Source: JABDKH01 sp963768565
Lineage (GTDB): Bacteria > Bacteroidota > Rhodothermia > Rhodothermales > JABDKH01
DNA length: 64,000 bases
Assembly (NCBI GenBank): GCA_963768565.1
Contig: CAVYIO010000036.1
Location: forward strand, 1-64,000
Direction: 5' to 3'
Shown here: in pieces, positions 36,949 through 45,018 of the stretch
Layout: every line of letters starts with the position of its first letter
Numbering within the stretch: position 1 is the first letter of the stretch
Translations under genes and position numbers: made by a program
The notes under the pieces: model-generated
The model's database searches: none
The model's input: only the letters and a program-made list of their open reading frames with translations
What the model was told of the DNA's origin: nothing

Positions 36949-37541
36949 TGATTCATTGAGCCTGACGATGACGTCCTTCAAACCGGGCAATCGATCCGGA
37001 GGTCTGGCGAGCGCATACGAACCTGCCGGATCCGGCTGCAGCGCGACGACCGCGCTGCACGTCGCAAATGTACACCGGTTGATGGACACTGTCATCCGCC
37101 ACCGGCGTTGCTTGCGGTCATTCGTCCGGGCAGCGGCGCAGCCAGGAGTATCCGGGTTTTCAAACGGTGAACATGCGGGAAGAAGACGACGACATGGATG
37201 GAGCAGTGTCTCGCGCGGTCACTGTTTCCTTCCGGGAGACGTTTGCGCTTGCGCCAGATCGGTCGACGTTTGTCGTGCGAGCAGCCACACGATGCCGAAT
37301 GGGCGTACGGTACGGACCCGGCGGACATCTGCCCGGAACACCCTCCAGGATGCGCTAAAGGCCCCGTCGAGTCGTAATCAGTTCGCGTTGGGGCTCATGT
37401 AATTACCCCGGCACAGGGCCGACTGGACGCCCGCTGGTCTAAAACTCAGTTCACGACCGCCGATATCCAATTTAAGGGGGTCCGATTTTCGGAAGCCGAT
37501 TACGGGCGGCGTCCTCCGGGTTTAAAAATGAGGTGACGGCC
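36949..37541. other. Intergenic region without a supported gene
   Basis: About 590 bases between the divergent sulfotransferase fusion and the serine protease. Small open frames on both strands (e.g. 37167-37358 +) show no family features, signal peptide or ribosome site. A GAGGTG ribosome site for the protease lies at 37530-37535. A promoter is expected, but no confident box is seen. Confidence 0.6.
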
Positions 37542-38327
37542 ATGATTCCCTCAACGCTGCCCATAGCGGCTCTGGTCTGTCTGACACTAGCCGTACCGCA
37601 ATTCCATGCGACGGCTCAGACGTCCTACTACTCGCCGTCACTTCTTCCCGACACACCCATCGCCGCCGTGATTGAACCGAGGATTGACGCGGGCACGCTG
37701 TATCGCATCATCCAGCCCATCACGACCGCAACCGAGTACGCGAATGGTACCGTCGAGTACAACAACGGAAACGGATTCGTCGTTGGAAGTCGTTTCTACA
37801 CCGTCAACCACAATCTTGCGTCCTCCAACCGTGTCCAGAAGCTTCGAAAGACGTCGTACGTAAACGGTGTTGTCGTTCGGGCAATGCGCGTGAGTGCAGC
37901 CCACGACCTTGCGGTGTTTCCCCTTCCGCACGAACTGTGTAAGACTCATTGCAACGACCTTTCTCTCAATGAGCACGTTACGGTCAAGCAAGGGCAGGAG
38001 GTGTTCTGGTTGCGCAAGTTCGATGGGCAGGTCGTCATCAAGAGGGGCCGCATTCTTGACTATGCATGGATCGGCGACACTCCGCAGTCTGCTGACAGAG
38101 TCGGCAGGTGTGACGGCCGCATGGTCGTGCAGATCGACACGCCCTTTCTGCCGGGAACATCGGGGTCTCCGGTTATCGATTCCGAGACCGGACAAATCAT
38201 TGGAATTGCGCAGGGCAGTCTCCTCTCCGAGCGCCAGCAATCCGGCTTCTTCAAGCCGCTGAACTGCCTCAAGAAATTGCGCGAGAACGACTCCGGAATT
38301 TCTCTGACCGAATACTTCGTGGAGTGA
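37542..38327 (+). CDS. Secreted trypsin-like serine peptidase
   Basis: An exported S1-type (V8/DegP-like fold) serine protease without a PDZ domain. The ATG at 37542 follows a GAGGTG ribosome site by 6 bases; the frame's GTG at 37533 lies within that site. The signal peptide is TLPIAALVCLTLAVPQFHAT, cut near ATAQ. The catalytic triad is visible: His in FYTVNHNLASSN, Asp in SAAHDLAVFPLP, and Ser in LPGTSGSPVIDSETGQIIGI. Cysteines at CKTHC, GRCDG and NCLKK could form disulfides. About 261 residues. It is monocistronic, with a 330-base spacer to the FKBP gene. Its substrate is not known. Confidence 0.85.
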   Translation: MIPSTLPIAALVCLTLAVPQFHATAQTSYYSPSLLPDTPIAAVIEPRIDAGTLYRIIQPITTATEYANGTVEYNNGNGFVVGSRFYTVNHNLASSNRVQKLRKTSYVNGVVVRAMRVSAAHDLAVFPLPHELCKTHCNDLSLNEHVTVKQGQEVFWLRKFDGQVVIKRGRILDYAWIGDTPQSADRVGRCDGRMVVQIDTPFLPGTSGSPVIDSETGQIIGIAQGSLLSERQQSGFFKPLNCLKKLRENDSGISLTEYFVE

Positions 38328-38657
38328 CCGGGCGAATCTGCGCCGGTGGCAAGGCATAAGCTGCTGCCGGATCATGCGAAGCTGAGTCGGAGAATCGCTA
38401 CATCGACTGCCCGATTCGTTGCTCAACGCGCCTCCAGTGACGCAGCGCCGTCGACCGGAATTGGATGCGGAACGAAGCGATGACGTCACATCACGCGACG
38501 CAGGCGATGGGAACAACTGGCAGTGCAGGGACTACCAGTTTGCGCAATTCCACGACCCATCTATCTGTTTATGTTTGATTTCCCTCGACTCCTCACCGCG
38601 GCAGGACTTCGTCAGCGTGACGTGGAGATTGAAGCCGGGAACGCACGCCGAAATACT
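38328..38657. other. Intergenic region without a supported gene
   Basis: About 330 bases between the serine protease and the FKBP lipoprotein. The FKBP frame is open back to 38523, but those codons show no signal or family features. No terminator or repeat stands out. Confidence 0.5.
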
Positions 38658-39149
38658 GTGATCGCCAGGACATGCTTGCGTTTCTCGGCGTTCCTCCTGC
38701 TCGTCTTAATGCTTCCCGCATGTGACTCGGCTGAGCCACAAACCGTGAACAACGATCCTCTCCTTCCGGAGGATGTCAGGGACGAGGACTACACGACTAC
38801 GGCAAGTGGTCTCCGGTACTTCGACGTGAAGGTCGGCGAGGGAATCACGGTGCGGCCGCTGTCGATTGTTCAGTTCCACTACGTGATGTGGCTTGAGGAT
38901 GACCAGGTCATCGATACGAGTCTCAACCGTGGATCTCCGGCGACCGTCGTCCTGGGAGAAGACACGTTGATACCGGGTATGGAGGAAGGGATGATCGGAA
39001 TCAGAGTCGGGGGATCAAGACAACTCATTGTTCCGCCGGATCTCGCGTACGGCGTGGATGGCGTGCCGAATGCCGGCATCCCGCCGAATGCGACATTCAT
39101 AGTCGGCATTGCCCTGCTCGACGCCGTGGGCCAGACGGCCACCGAATGA
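38658..39149 (+). CDS. FKBP-type peptidyl-prolyl isomerase lipoprotein
   Basis: A periplasmic or outer-membrane proline isomerase. The GTG at 38658 is preferred because it starts a clean lipoprotein signal peptide (ARTCLRFSAFLLLVLMLPAC, lipobox LPAC); the longer frame to 38523 has a long non-hydrophobic extension first. The FKBP domain covers residues ~45-155: TTTASGLRYFDVKVGEGITV, VQFHYVMWLEDDQVIDTSLN, LIPGMEEGMIGIRVGGSRQL, VPPDLAYGVDGVPNAGIPPN and TFIVGIALLDAV. Key binding-pocket residues (Tyr, Asp, Phe-like and Ile/Pro positions) are retained. 163 residues. A small membrane-protein gene follows 34 bases later. Confidence 0.9.
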   Translation: MIARTCLRFSAFLLLVLMLPACDSAEPQTVNNDPLLPEDVRDEDYTTTASGLRYFDVKVGEGITVRPLSIVQFHYVMWLEDDQVIDTSLNRGSPATVVLGEDTLIPGMEEGMIGIRVGGSRQLIVPPDLAYGVDGVPNAGIPPNATFIVGIALLDAVGQTATE

Positions 39150-39183
39150 ATCTCAGCCAGATCCCATAATTGGTAGTAGCAGC

Positions 39184-39582
39184 ATGATGCTTGAGTCGCT
39201 ATCCAGCGGTCTTGTCCTGGTGTTCGCAATCGCGATCGGCTCTGTGTGCATCATCTCGATCGTTTCGCCTGACGGATTGTTACGGTTGATACGCTTCGTC
39301 CGGACGGAATGGGATAAACGTTGGACGATGTACATAGCCGTCGTTGTGCGGTTGATTCTTGGCGCTGCACTGGTTTTCGCAGCTCCAATCTCCCGGTTCC
39401 CCTCCGCCTTCACGGCATGCGGCGGAATCTTTATCGTTGCAGCAATCGCCATTCCGATTGCCGGACGAAAACGGATCGGGGCGCTCCTGGAGTGGTTTGC
39501 AGAATCTCCCCCGTCGTTTGCGCGGCTGTGGCTGTTGTTCGGTCTCCTCTTCTGCGGCTTTCTTGCTTACGGCCTCCTGTAA
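39184..39582 (+). CDS. Small integral membrane protein
   Basis: A 132-residue membrane protein of unknown function, start ATG 39184 (an ATG ATG pair; either may serve). Four hydrophobic segments: SGLVLVFAIAIGSVCIISIV, YIAVVVRLILGAALVFAAPI, GGIFIVAAIAIPIAG and LWLLFGLLFCGFLAYGLL. A conserved-looking cytoplasmic loop DGLLRLIRFVRTEWDKRW lies between spans 1 and 2. It follows the FKBP gene on the same strand by 34 bases and ends 18 bases before the convergent peptidase gene. Confidence 0.68.
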   Translation: MMLESLSSGLVLVFAIAIGSVCIISIVSPDGLLRLIRFVRTEWDKRWTMYIAVVVRLILGAALVFAAPISRFPSAFTACGGIFIVAAIAIPIAGRKRIGALLEWFAESPPSFARLWLLFGLLFCGFLAYGLL

Positions 39583-39600
39583 AATGGCCACGGCGACGAG

Positions 39601-41010
39601 TCAGTTGGTGGCCGCTCTTTCCCCTCCCAGCCTCTCCGGCAGGTCCGCCACCACGTACGCCATGACCGCCAGCGTCGCCACACACAGGTTCATCTCGTGC
39701 GGATCCAGCTTGTCCATGGTGTCCGCATTCGTGTGGTGATACCAGAAATATTTGGAGCGCTCGACGCGCAGGCCCATGCCCGGTACTCCTTCTCGCATCA
39801 GAGGGCCTATATCTGCACCTCCACCGCCGCGCGTCACTTCACCCGCACCGATCTGCTCCAACAGCCCGCCAATCTTCTTGATTGTCTCGAACGCCTGGTC
39901 TGAACCGCTGAAACCGAACCCCCGCGGCTTGAACACACCCGAGTCTGACTCAATCGCGAGCACCATGTTTGCGATCTCATCGAGATGTGCATCGCGATAA
40001 CCCGTCCCACCTCGAAGTCCGTTTTCCTCGTTCGTCCAGAGGACCACGCGGATCGTTCGGCGCGGTCGCAATCCGAGCCTCTTCATCAGCAGCAATGCCT
40101 GCCATGCGGCGACACAGCCGCCGCCATCATCCATCGCCCCCTGCCCCACATCCCAGGAGTCGATGTGCCCGCCCATAATTACAACCTCTTCCGGCCGCTC
40201 CCATCCGACGATCTCCGCAACTACGTTCCGGGATAGCACATCCGGTTCCGTCCTGGCATCCATCTTCAGCCGGACGCGAACTCGCTGCCCGCGATCCTGC
40301 ATGCGCTGCATCATCTCCGCATCTTCGAGCGTGACCGCCGCATGCGGAATTCGCTCGACACCGTCCTGATAACTACGCATCGCTCCGGTGTGCGGTGTAT
40401 AGAGCGAAGCTGGTCCCACCGACCGGACGAGGCTTGCCACCGCGCCTGCTTCGGCCGCTCTCGTGGCGCCGAGACCCCGGTACTGAACGGTTGCACCGTA
40501 CGTTGTGAACGGCACGTTGAACAGGATGATTTTGCCTTCAGCCTCGTCGCGGCGCAACAGTAATTCGTCGAACGAACCGACCACGAGAACATCCGCCTCG
40601 ATTCCCTCCGGACCCGTTCCGACACTCCCTCCCAACCCGAGAATCTGCATCTCCTGTCGCCTCGGGCTCGTCATCAGCAGTGACTCGCGTCCTCGAATCC
40701 AGTTCGGAACCATCACGGGTTCTCCGTGCACGTTCTCGAGACCGTCCGCTTCCATGCTGGCCAGTATCCAGTCAATGGCGTCTTCCAGATTCCGGGTACC
40801 GCTGAAGCGCGGCCCAAACGTATCCGCCATATACGCCAGTCGTACGAAGGCCGAACTGTCTTCGAGTGCAGCAGCTATCAACCGCGTCGCGACCGTGTCA
40901 AAAACAGCCACATGGTCGTCGTCACCGCCGGACACTCCGTCCGCAATACTTCCGTCAACACCAAGCGTCAACATCATGACGAGTGTCAGGGCAAAACCAA
41001 CGTGTTTCAT
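39601..41010 (-). CDS. M28-family peptidase, carboxypeptidase Q-like
   Basis: A secreted zinc aminopeptidase/carboxypeptidase (M28; PGCP/CPQ-like). N-terminal signal peptide: GFALTLVMMLTLGVDGSIAD. A PA-like insert occurs around residues 140-260. The metal ligands are visible: VVIMGGHIDSWDVGQGAMDD (His, Asp), LWTNEENGLRGG (catalytic/metal Glu pair), LAIESDSGVF (Asp) and YFWYHHTNADTMDKLDP (His). 469 residues, normal. The start ATG at 41010 abuts the egtD stop (41011), so it is probably the third gene of an egtB-egtD-peptidase operon. The substrate is unknown; peptidase action on dipeptides is family knowledge. Confidence 0.92.
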   Translation of the reverse strand: MKHVGFALTLVMMLTLGVDGSIADGVSGGDDDHVAVFDTVATRLIAAALEDSSAFVRLAYMADTFGPRFSGTRNLEDAIDWILASMEADGLENVHGEPVMVPNWIRGRESLLMTSPRRQEMQILGLGGSVGTGPEGIEADVLVVGSFDELLLRRDEAEGKIILFNVPFTTYGATVQYRGLGATRAAEAGAVASLVRSVGPASLYTPHTGAMRSYQDGVERIPHAAVTLEDAEMMQRMQDRGQRVRVRLKMDARTEPDVLSRNVVAEIVGWERPEEVVIMGGHIDSWDVGQGAMDDGGGCVAAWQALLLMKRLGLRPRRTIRVVLWTNEENGLRGGTGYRDAHLDEIANMVLAIESDSGVFKPRGFGFSGSDQAFETIKKIGGLLEQIGAGEVTRGGGGADIGPLMREGVPGMGLRVERSKYFWYHHTNADTMDKLDPHEMNLCVATLAVMAYVVADLPERLGGERAATN

Positions 41011-41940
41011 TCAAACCTCAGCTTGTTTCGCGTGCAATAAGAAAAGGGCAAACCAACTACGCGCATCCGTCCAGACCTGCTCGACCCAGAAGTCAGCACT
41101 GCGCGCCAGTTCGCTGAACTGATCGATACCGTACTTGTAGGAGTTCTCCGTGTGAACGTATTCGTCACGTTCGAAACGAAAAGCCCGTTCCGCGACCCGG
41201 ACCGTCTGCGCTTTCCGGCTGACCAGGTGCATCTCGATCCGTCCCTCGTCCTCGTCGTAGATCGCCCGGTGTGCGAACCCGTCAAGATCGAAGTCCGCTG
41301 CAAGCTCGCGGTTGATTCGCGCCAGTAGATTAAGATTGAAATCTGCTGTGACTCCCGACGCGTCGTCGTACGCATTGAGAAGTACCTCGAGATCCTTCTT
41401 CAGGTCCACCCCGATAATCGCTCCCCCATCATCGCCGACAATGGCGTGCATGCGCTTCAGGAATCGTGTGGCGTCCGCCGGTCGAAAGTTACCGATTGTT
41501 GAGCCCGGGAAATAAACGACCCTCCGACCATCGAATTCGGGAAGATCGACCGGGGTGGAGTAGTCCGCGTGAACCGGGATCACTTGAAGATCCGGATAGT
41601 CGGCAGTCAACCCATCCGCCACCTGGTTGAGATGAACGCCTGATATATCGATGGGCACGTACGTCGAGCCCGACGGGATGTGGTCCAGTATCAGGCGAGT
41701 CTTCGTGCTCGACCCGCTGCCATACTCAATGATCGCAAGATCCTCACCGAGCGATGCCCCGATCGCATCGATGTTCTCCCGCATGATCTGTAGCTCTGTC
41801 CGGGTCGGGTAATACTCTTCGAGTTGAGTAATCTTGTCGAAGAGCGCGGACCCGGTCGCGTCGTAGAAATACTTGGACGGCAAACTTTTTGGTGAGCCGG
41901 ACAAACCGTTCAACACGTCGTTCAAAAAACTGGCTTCCAT
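41011..41940 (-). CDS. egtD: Histidine N-alpha-methyltransferase EgtD
   Basis: SAM-dependent methyltransferase making hercynine from histidine, the first step of ergothioneine synthesis. 309 residues from the ATG at 41940: GLSGSPKSLPSKYFYDATGS, LFDKITQLEEYYPTRTELQI, the SAM motif LAIIEYGSGSSTKTRLILDH, VPIDISGVHLNQVADGL, RVVYFPGSTIGNFRPADATR and IIGVDLKKDLEVLLNAYDDA. All are diagnostic of EgtD. The C-terminus FSELARSADFWVEQVWTDAR is also typical. It lies 78 bases after egtB and touches the peptidase gene. Intact. Confidence 0.97.
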   Translation of the reverse strand: MEASFLNDVLNGLSGSPKSLPSKYFYDATGSALFDKITQLEEYYPTRTELQIMRENIDAIGASLGEDLAIIEYGSGSSTKTRLILDHIPSGSTYVPIDISGVHLNQVADGLTADYPDLQVIPVHADYSTPVDLPEFDGRRVVYFPGSTIGNFRPADATRFLKRMHAIVGDDGGAIIGVDLKKDLEVLLNAYDDASGVTADFNLNLLARINRELAADFDLDGFAHRAIYDEDEGRIEMHLVSRKAQTVRVAERAFRFERDEYVHTENSYKYGIDQFSELARSADFWVEQVWTDARSWFALFLLHAKQAEV

Positions 41941-42018
41941 CTCAATCTTGTCCGGGTTTGGACCGCGAGTGCGAGTACAGGTCGAAGCACATGCTGGTCC
42001 GGGAGGACGTCGCGCTGA

Positions 42019-43312
42019 TCAGTTGCGTGCGAGACGTATTCCGGTGAATTGCCAGCGCGCGGATGGATGGAAGAAGTTGCGGTAGGTCCGGCGTATGTGC
42101 GTCTCTGAAGTCGCCACCGATCCGCCGCGCAACACAAACTGGTTGCACATGAACTTGCCGTTGTACTCGCCGAGGGCACCGGGCTCCGGCTTGTAGCGAG
42201 GATAGGGCGAATACTGGCTGCGCGTCCACTCCCAGACGTCTCCGAACATCTGTTCCAACCGAGCCACTCTTGCCCGGCGCCGGGATCGGATGAAAGTTCT
42301 CCCGCTCCACGAAATTCCCCTCCATGACTACATCACGACTCGCAACTTCCCACTCGAACTCCGTCATCAAGCGTGCGTCCGCCCAGCGCGCGTACGCATC
42401 CGCCTCGAAGTAGCTCACGTGACAGACGGGCTCGTCGAGGTTAACCGGTCTGAATCCGCGCAAGGTGAAATTCCACCACTGGCCGTCGGTGTCTTCCCAG
42501 TAGCCGGGCGCCTTCCAGCCATTTGTCTCGACCGCGGTCCATCCCTCCGACAACCACAGTTCCGTGCGATCATACCCACCCGCCTCCATGAACTCGATGT
42601 ACTCCCGGTTCGTGACCGGCCGCGATGCAAACGCAAACGGTTCGACGAAGACCTGATGGACCGGACCCTCGTTGTCGTAGAAGAAGCCGTCGCCCTGATA
42701 ACCTATCTCAACCAGCCCTCCCTCGTGTTCGATCCACGCCGCTGTCGGCGGAAGTGCCGTGTGGCCAATCTGCACTCCCTCCGCGTAGACCGGTCGTAGC
42801 GGGTTTTCGGACAAGACATGCTTGATGTCCGTCAGGATGAGCTCCTGATGTTGTTGTTCGTGATTCAAGCCAATCTCGATCCGGCGGCGGGCCTCCGTCG
42901 ATTCGGCGTCGCTCGTGGTATCAAACAGCTGCGCCATCTGCTCATCGACGAACGTCCGATATCGATACACTTCTTCGACCGTCGGGCGGGATAGCAATCC
43001 GCGCTTCGGGCGGCAATGCCTGTCGCCCGCCTGGACGTAGTAGGAATTGAAGAGATAGGCAAAATCCGGATTGAACGGCCGGTATCCCTCGGCGAACGGG
43101 GTCAGGACAAACGTCTCGAAAAACCACGTCGTGTGAGCGAGATGCCATTTCGTAGGGCTGACGTCCTGCATCGTCTGTATGACGTAATCCTCCGTCACGA
43201 GCGGTGCGCACAGCGTGTGCGTCAGAGCACGAATCTGCCGATAGCGTTCTGCGAGAGAGGCAATGGAGCGGTCTGCGGCGGAAGCGCCGTTATTGACTGT
43301 GTGAACCTGCAT
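42019..43312 (-). CDS. egtB: Ergothioneine sulfoxide synthase EgtB (frameshifted near 42263)
   Basis: Non-haem iron enzyme coupling hercynine to a thiol with oxygen. The N-terminal DinB-like domain has PTKWHLAHTTWFFETFVLTP and the iron-binding HxxxHxE in GLNHEQQHQELILTDIKHVL. The C-terminal FGE-sulfatase-like domain has GDGFFYDNEGPVHQVFVEPF, VTNREYIEFMEAGGY and TEFEWEVASRDVV. After HPIPAPGKSGS the frame is lost. Removing one extra base near 42263 restores ARLEQMFGDVWEWTRSQYSP, YNGKFMCNQFVLRGGSVATS and RTYRNFFHPSARWQFTGIRL, ending at 42019. The repaired length is ~431 residues, normal. The start is the ATG at 43312. egtD follows; no egtA/egtC is present, so this is the short (gamma-glutamyl-independent or unknown-thiol) arrangement. 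Confidence 0.93.
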
Positions 43313-43479
43313 TGGGACTCGGTTGGTACGTCTACTTCGGGGTTACTACAATGGGTTGCTCTCGGCGTGAATACGTTTCATAAATAAGATGCCCCCTTGC
43401 CGGAATCAAGCGGGCCCCTCATCGCGAACCGAAGGATAGGCTCGGCGTACGCATTCGCCCACACAAAGGTGCCCCCTAC

Positions 43480-44280
43480 ATGATTCAGTATCGAACGCAC
43501 GGAAATTGCGCCCTGACGGTTACTCTTCTCCTGGTGTGCCTGTTGATCGACGCGCCGGCCCTGGGACAGCGGTCCTTCGAGGAGGTCGGCGATTCGCTAT
43601 ACGCCCACTTCGAAAATGTCGGGGCGCTTGAGGCGTACTCGAAGGCGCGCGCCGCCACCCCTACTCTCTCCGTATTGTTCAAGACGGCCGTCGCAGCCAA
43701 CGAGATAGCACAGGATCTCGAGGCGGAGGGAAGGCGAGACGAGGCGGAAAAGATGTATCGCGTGGCGATCGATCATGCGGAAAAGCTGCGCGACGCGTAC
43801 CCGGAGCAGGCGGCGTCCTGGTTCATTCTGGCGGCGACAAACGGCAAGATGGCGCAATTCAGTGGCGGAAGAGACAAGGTCAAAATCGGGCGAGCCGTCG
43901 AGGAGTATTACACGCACGCGATCTCCCTGGACCCGACCTATGCGCTGGCCTATATGGTTGCAGGCATTTTCAATCGCGAGGTCGCGCAGTTGTCGTGGAT
44001 CCAGAAACTTGCGGCCAAGGCGTTGTTTGGAGGAGTCCCGGACGGAAGCCTCGAACAGTCGCGAGCATATCTTGAAAAGGCGCTCGAACTGGACAACACC
44101 CTTCTTATCGCGCATTTCGAGCTGGCACAGACGTACATCGCTCTCGGCAAACCGGACAAGGCCGACTCACACCTTCGCTTCCTGCGCGTGCTCTCGCCCC
44201 GAAGCTCCGAGGAAGTGCGAGTGAAGGCCCGGGCTGCAGCACTGCTGTCCCCTGCGAAATCGAGCGACCAACAGCAGTAA
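43480..44280 (+). CDS. Secreted TPR-repeat protein
   Basis: A 266-residue exported protein with a signal peptide (ALTVTLLLVCLLIDAPALGQ). The mature part consists of helical TPR-like units: LYAHFENVGALEAYSKARAA, AEKMYRVAIDHAEKLRDAYP, AVEEYYTHAISLDPTYALAY, QSRAYLEKALELDNTLLIAH and FELAQTYIALGKPDKADSHL. The arrangement resembles the RMD/FAM82-like TPR proteins found in many Bacteroidota. The C-terminus is polar with Gln repeats. The start ATG at 43480 diverges from egtB with a 167-base spacer. A protein-interaction role is likely; partner unknown. Confidence 0.82.
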   Translation: MIQYRTHGNCALTVTLLLVCLLIDAPALGQRSFEEVGDSLYAHFENVGALEAYSKARAATPTLSVLFKTAVAANEIAQDLEAEGRRDEAEKMYRVAIDHAEKLRDAYPEQAASWFILAATNGKMAQFSGGRDKVKIGRAVEEYYTHAISLDPTYALAYMVAGIFNREVAQLSWIQKLAAKALFGGVPDGSLEQSRAYLEKALELDNTLLIAHFELAQTYIALGKPDKADSHLRFLRVLSPRSSEEVRVKARAAALLSPAKSSDQQQ

Positions 44281-44477
44281 TCGCGCGGGCCACAAACACC
44301 GCCGCACGGTGCGTCTGTGCGTGCTCTGTGTGAAGTGAACGGATCTCCTGTTCAGGCGGATGCGATGTCGTATTTTGGACGATACGGCGGATCGGTCCAC
44401 CGCTGACCCGTCGGATTCCAGAAAGCCAATCGACCTCCACCCACGGGAGTGCACCAGCGCACGTCCCCTCGACAACG

Positions 44478-45005
44478 ATGCCCGAACCGGTCATGTCCCA
44501 GACACCTTCAGCGCCAGGCGGCGATCTGACCACCGCGCTCCGGCCGCTACATCCGTCCGCGCGGACCGTCTGGATGATCAAGATGATGCTGTTTGGGGCC
44601 GTTCTCATCCTTCTGGCCCTGGTGTACGACGTTACATCGATCTTCCGTGACGAGCGTCTGCTTCCACTGGGACTTGCTACCGGAGTCGCGATTGTGATCA
44701 CCGTTGTGTTCGGGGTCGTATTTCCTCGACTGTGGTATCGTTTCTGGAGATACGCTCTGCGCGACGAAGTGCTGTTCCTGGAGCGAGGCGTCTTCAATCG
44801 AGTGCGTACCGTCGTTCCACTGCGGCGAATCCAGCACCTGGATGTATCGCAAGACATTATTGAGAGAGAGTTCGACCTCGGGAAGCTCATCGTCCACACG
44901 GCGGGCACGAGGAGCAGCGACGTCGTCTTGCCGGGTCTCGACTTCGAGGAGGCCGAGCGGCTGCGAGACGAGTTGAAGAACTTCATCCTGGAAGACACGA
45001 TCTAG
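44478..45005 (+). CDS. bPH2-domain membrane protein (YdbS-like)
   Basis: A 175-residue membrane protein with a bacterial PH-like (bPH2) domain. Two transmembrane helices (WMIKMMLFGAVLILLALVYD and GLATGVAIVITVVFGVVFPR) precede the domain: YRFWRYALRDEVLFLERGVF, RTVVPLRRIQHLDVSQDIIE, LGKLIVHTAGTRSSDVVLPG. The RRIQ...D and G-KL-VHTAG pattern is the family hallmark. ATG at 44478 (a second ATG at 44493 is possible). It is followed 13 bases later by a larger bPH2 gene, the same ydbS-ydbT pair order as in Bacillus. Function is not well known. Confidence 0.88.
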   Translation: MPEPVMSQTPSAPGGDLTTALRPLHPSARTVWMIKMMLFGAVLILLALVYDVTSIFRDERLLPLGLATGVAIVITVVFGVVFPRLWYRFWRYALRDEVLFLERGVFNRVRTVVPLRRIQHLDVSQDIIEREFDLGKLIVHTAGTRSSDVVLPGLDFEEAERLRDELKNFILEDTI

Positions 45006-45018
45006 CTGCCTGAAACCG

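Noticed and set aside
37167..37358. Small plus-strand open frame in the 37-kb intergenic gap
   Set aside because: No ribosome site, no signal or domain; overlaps other random frames.
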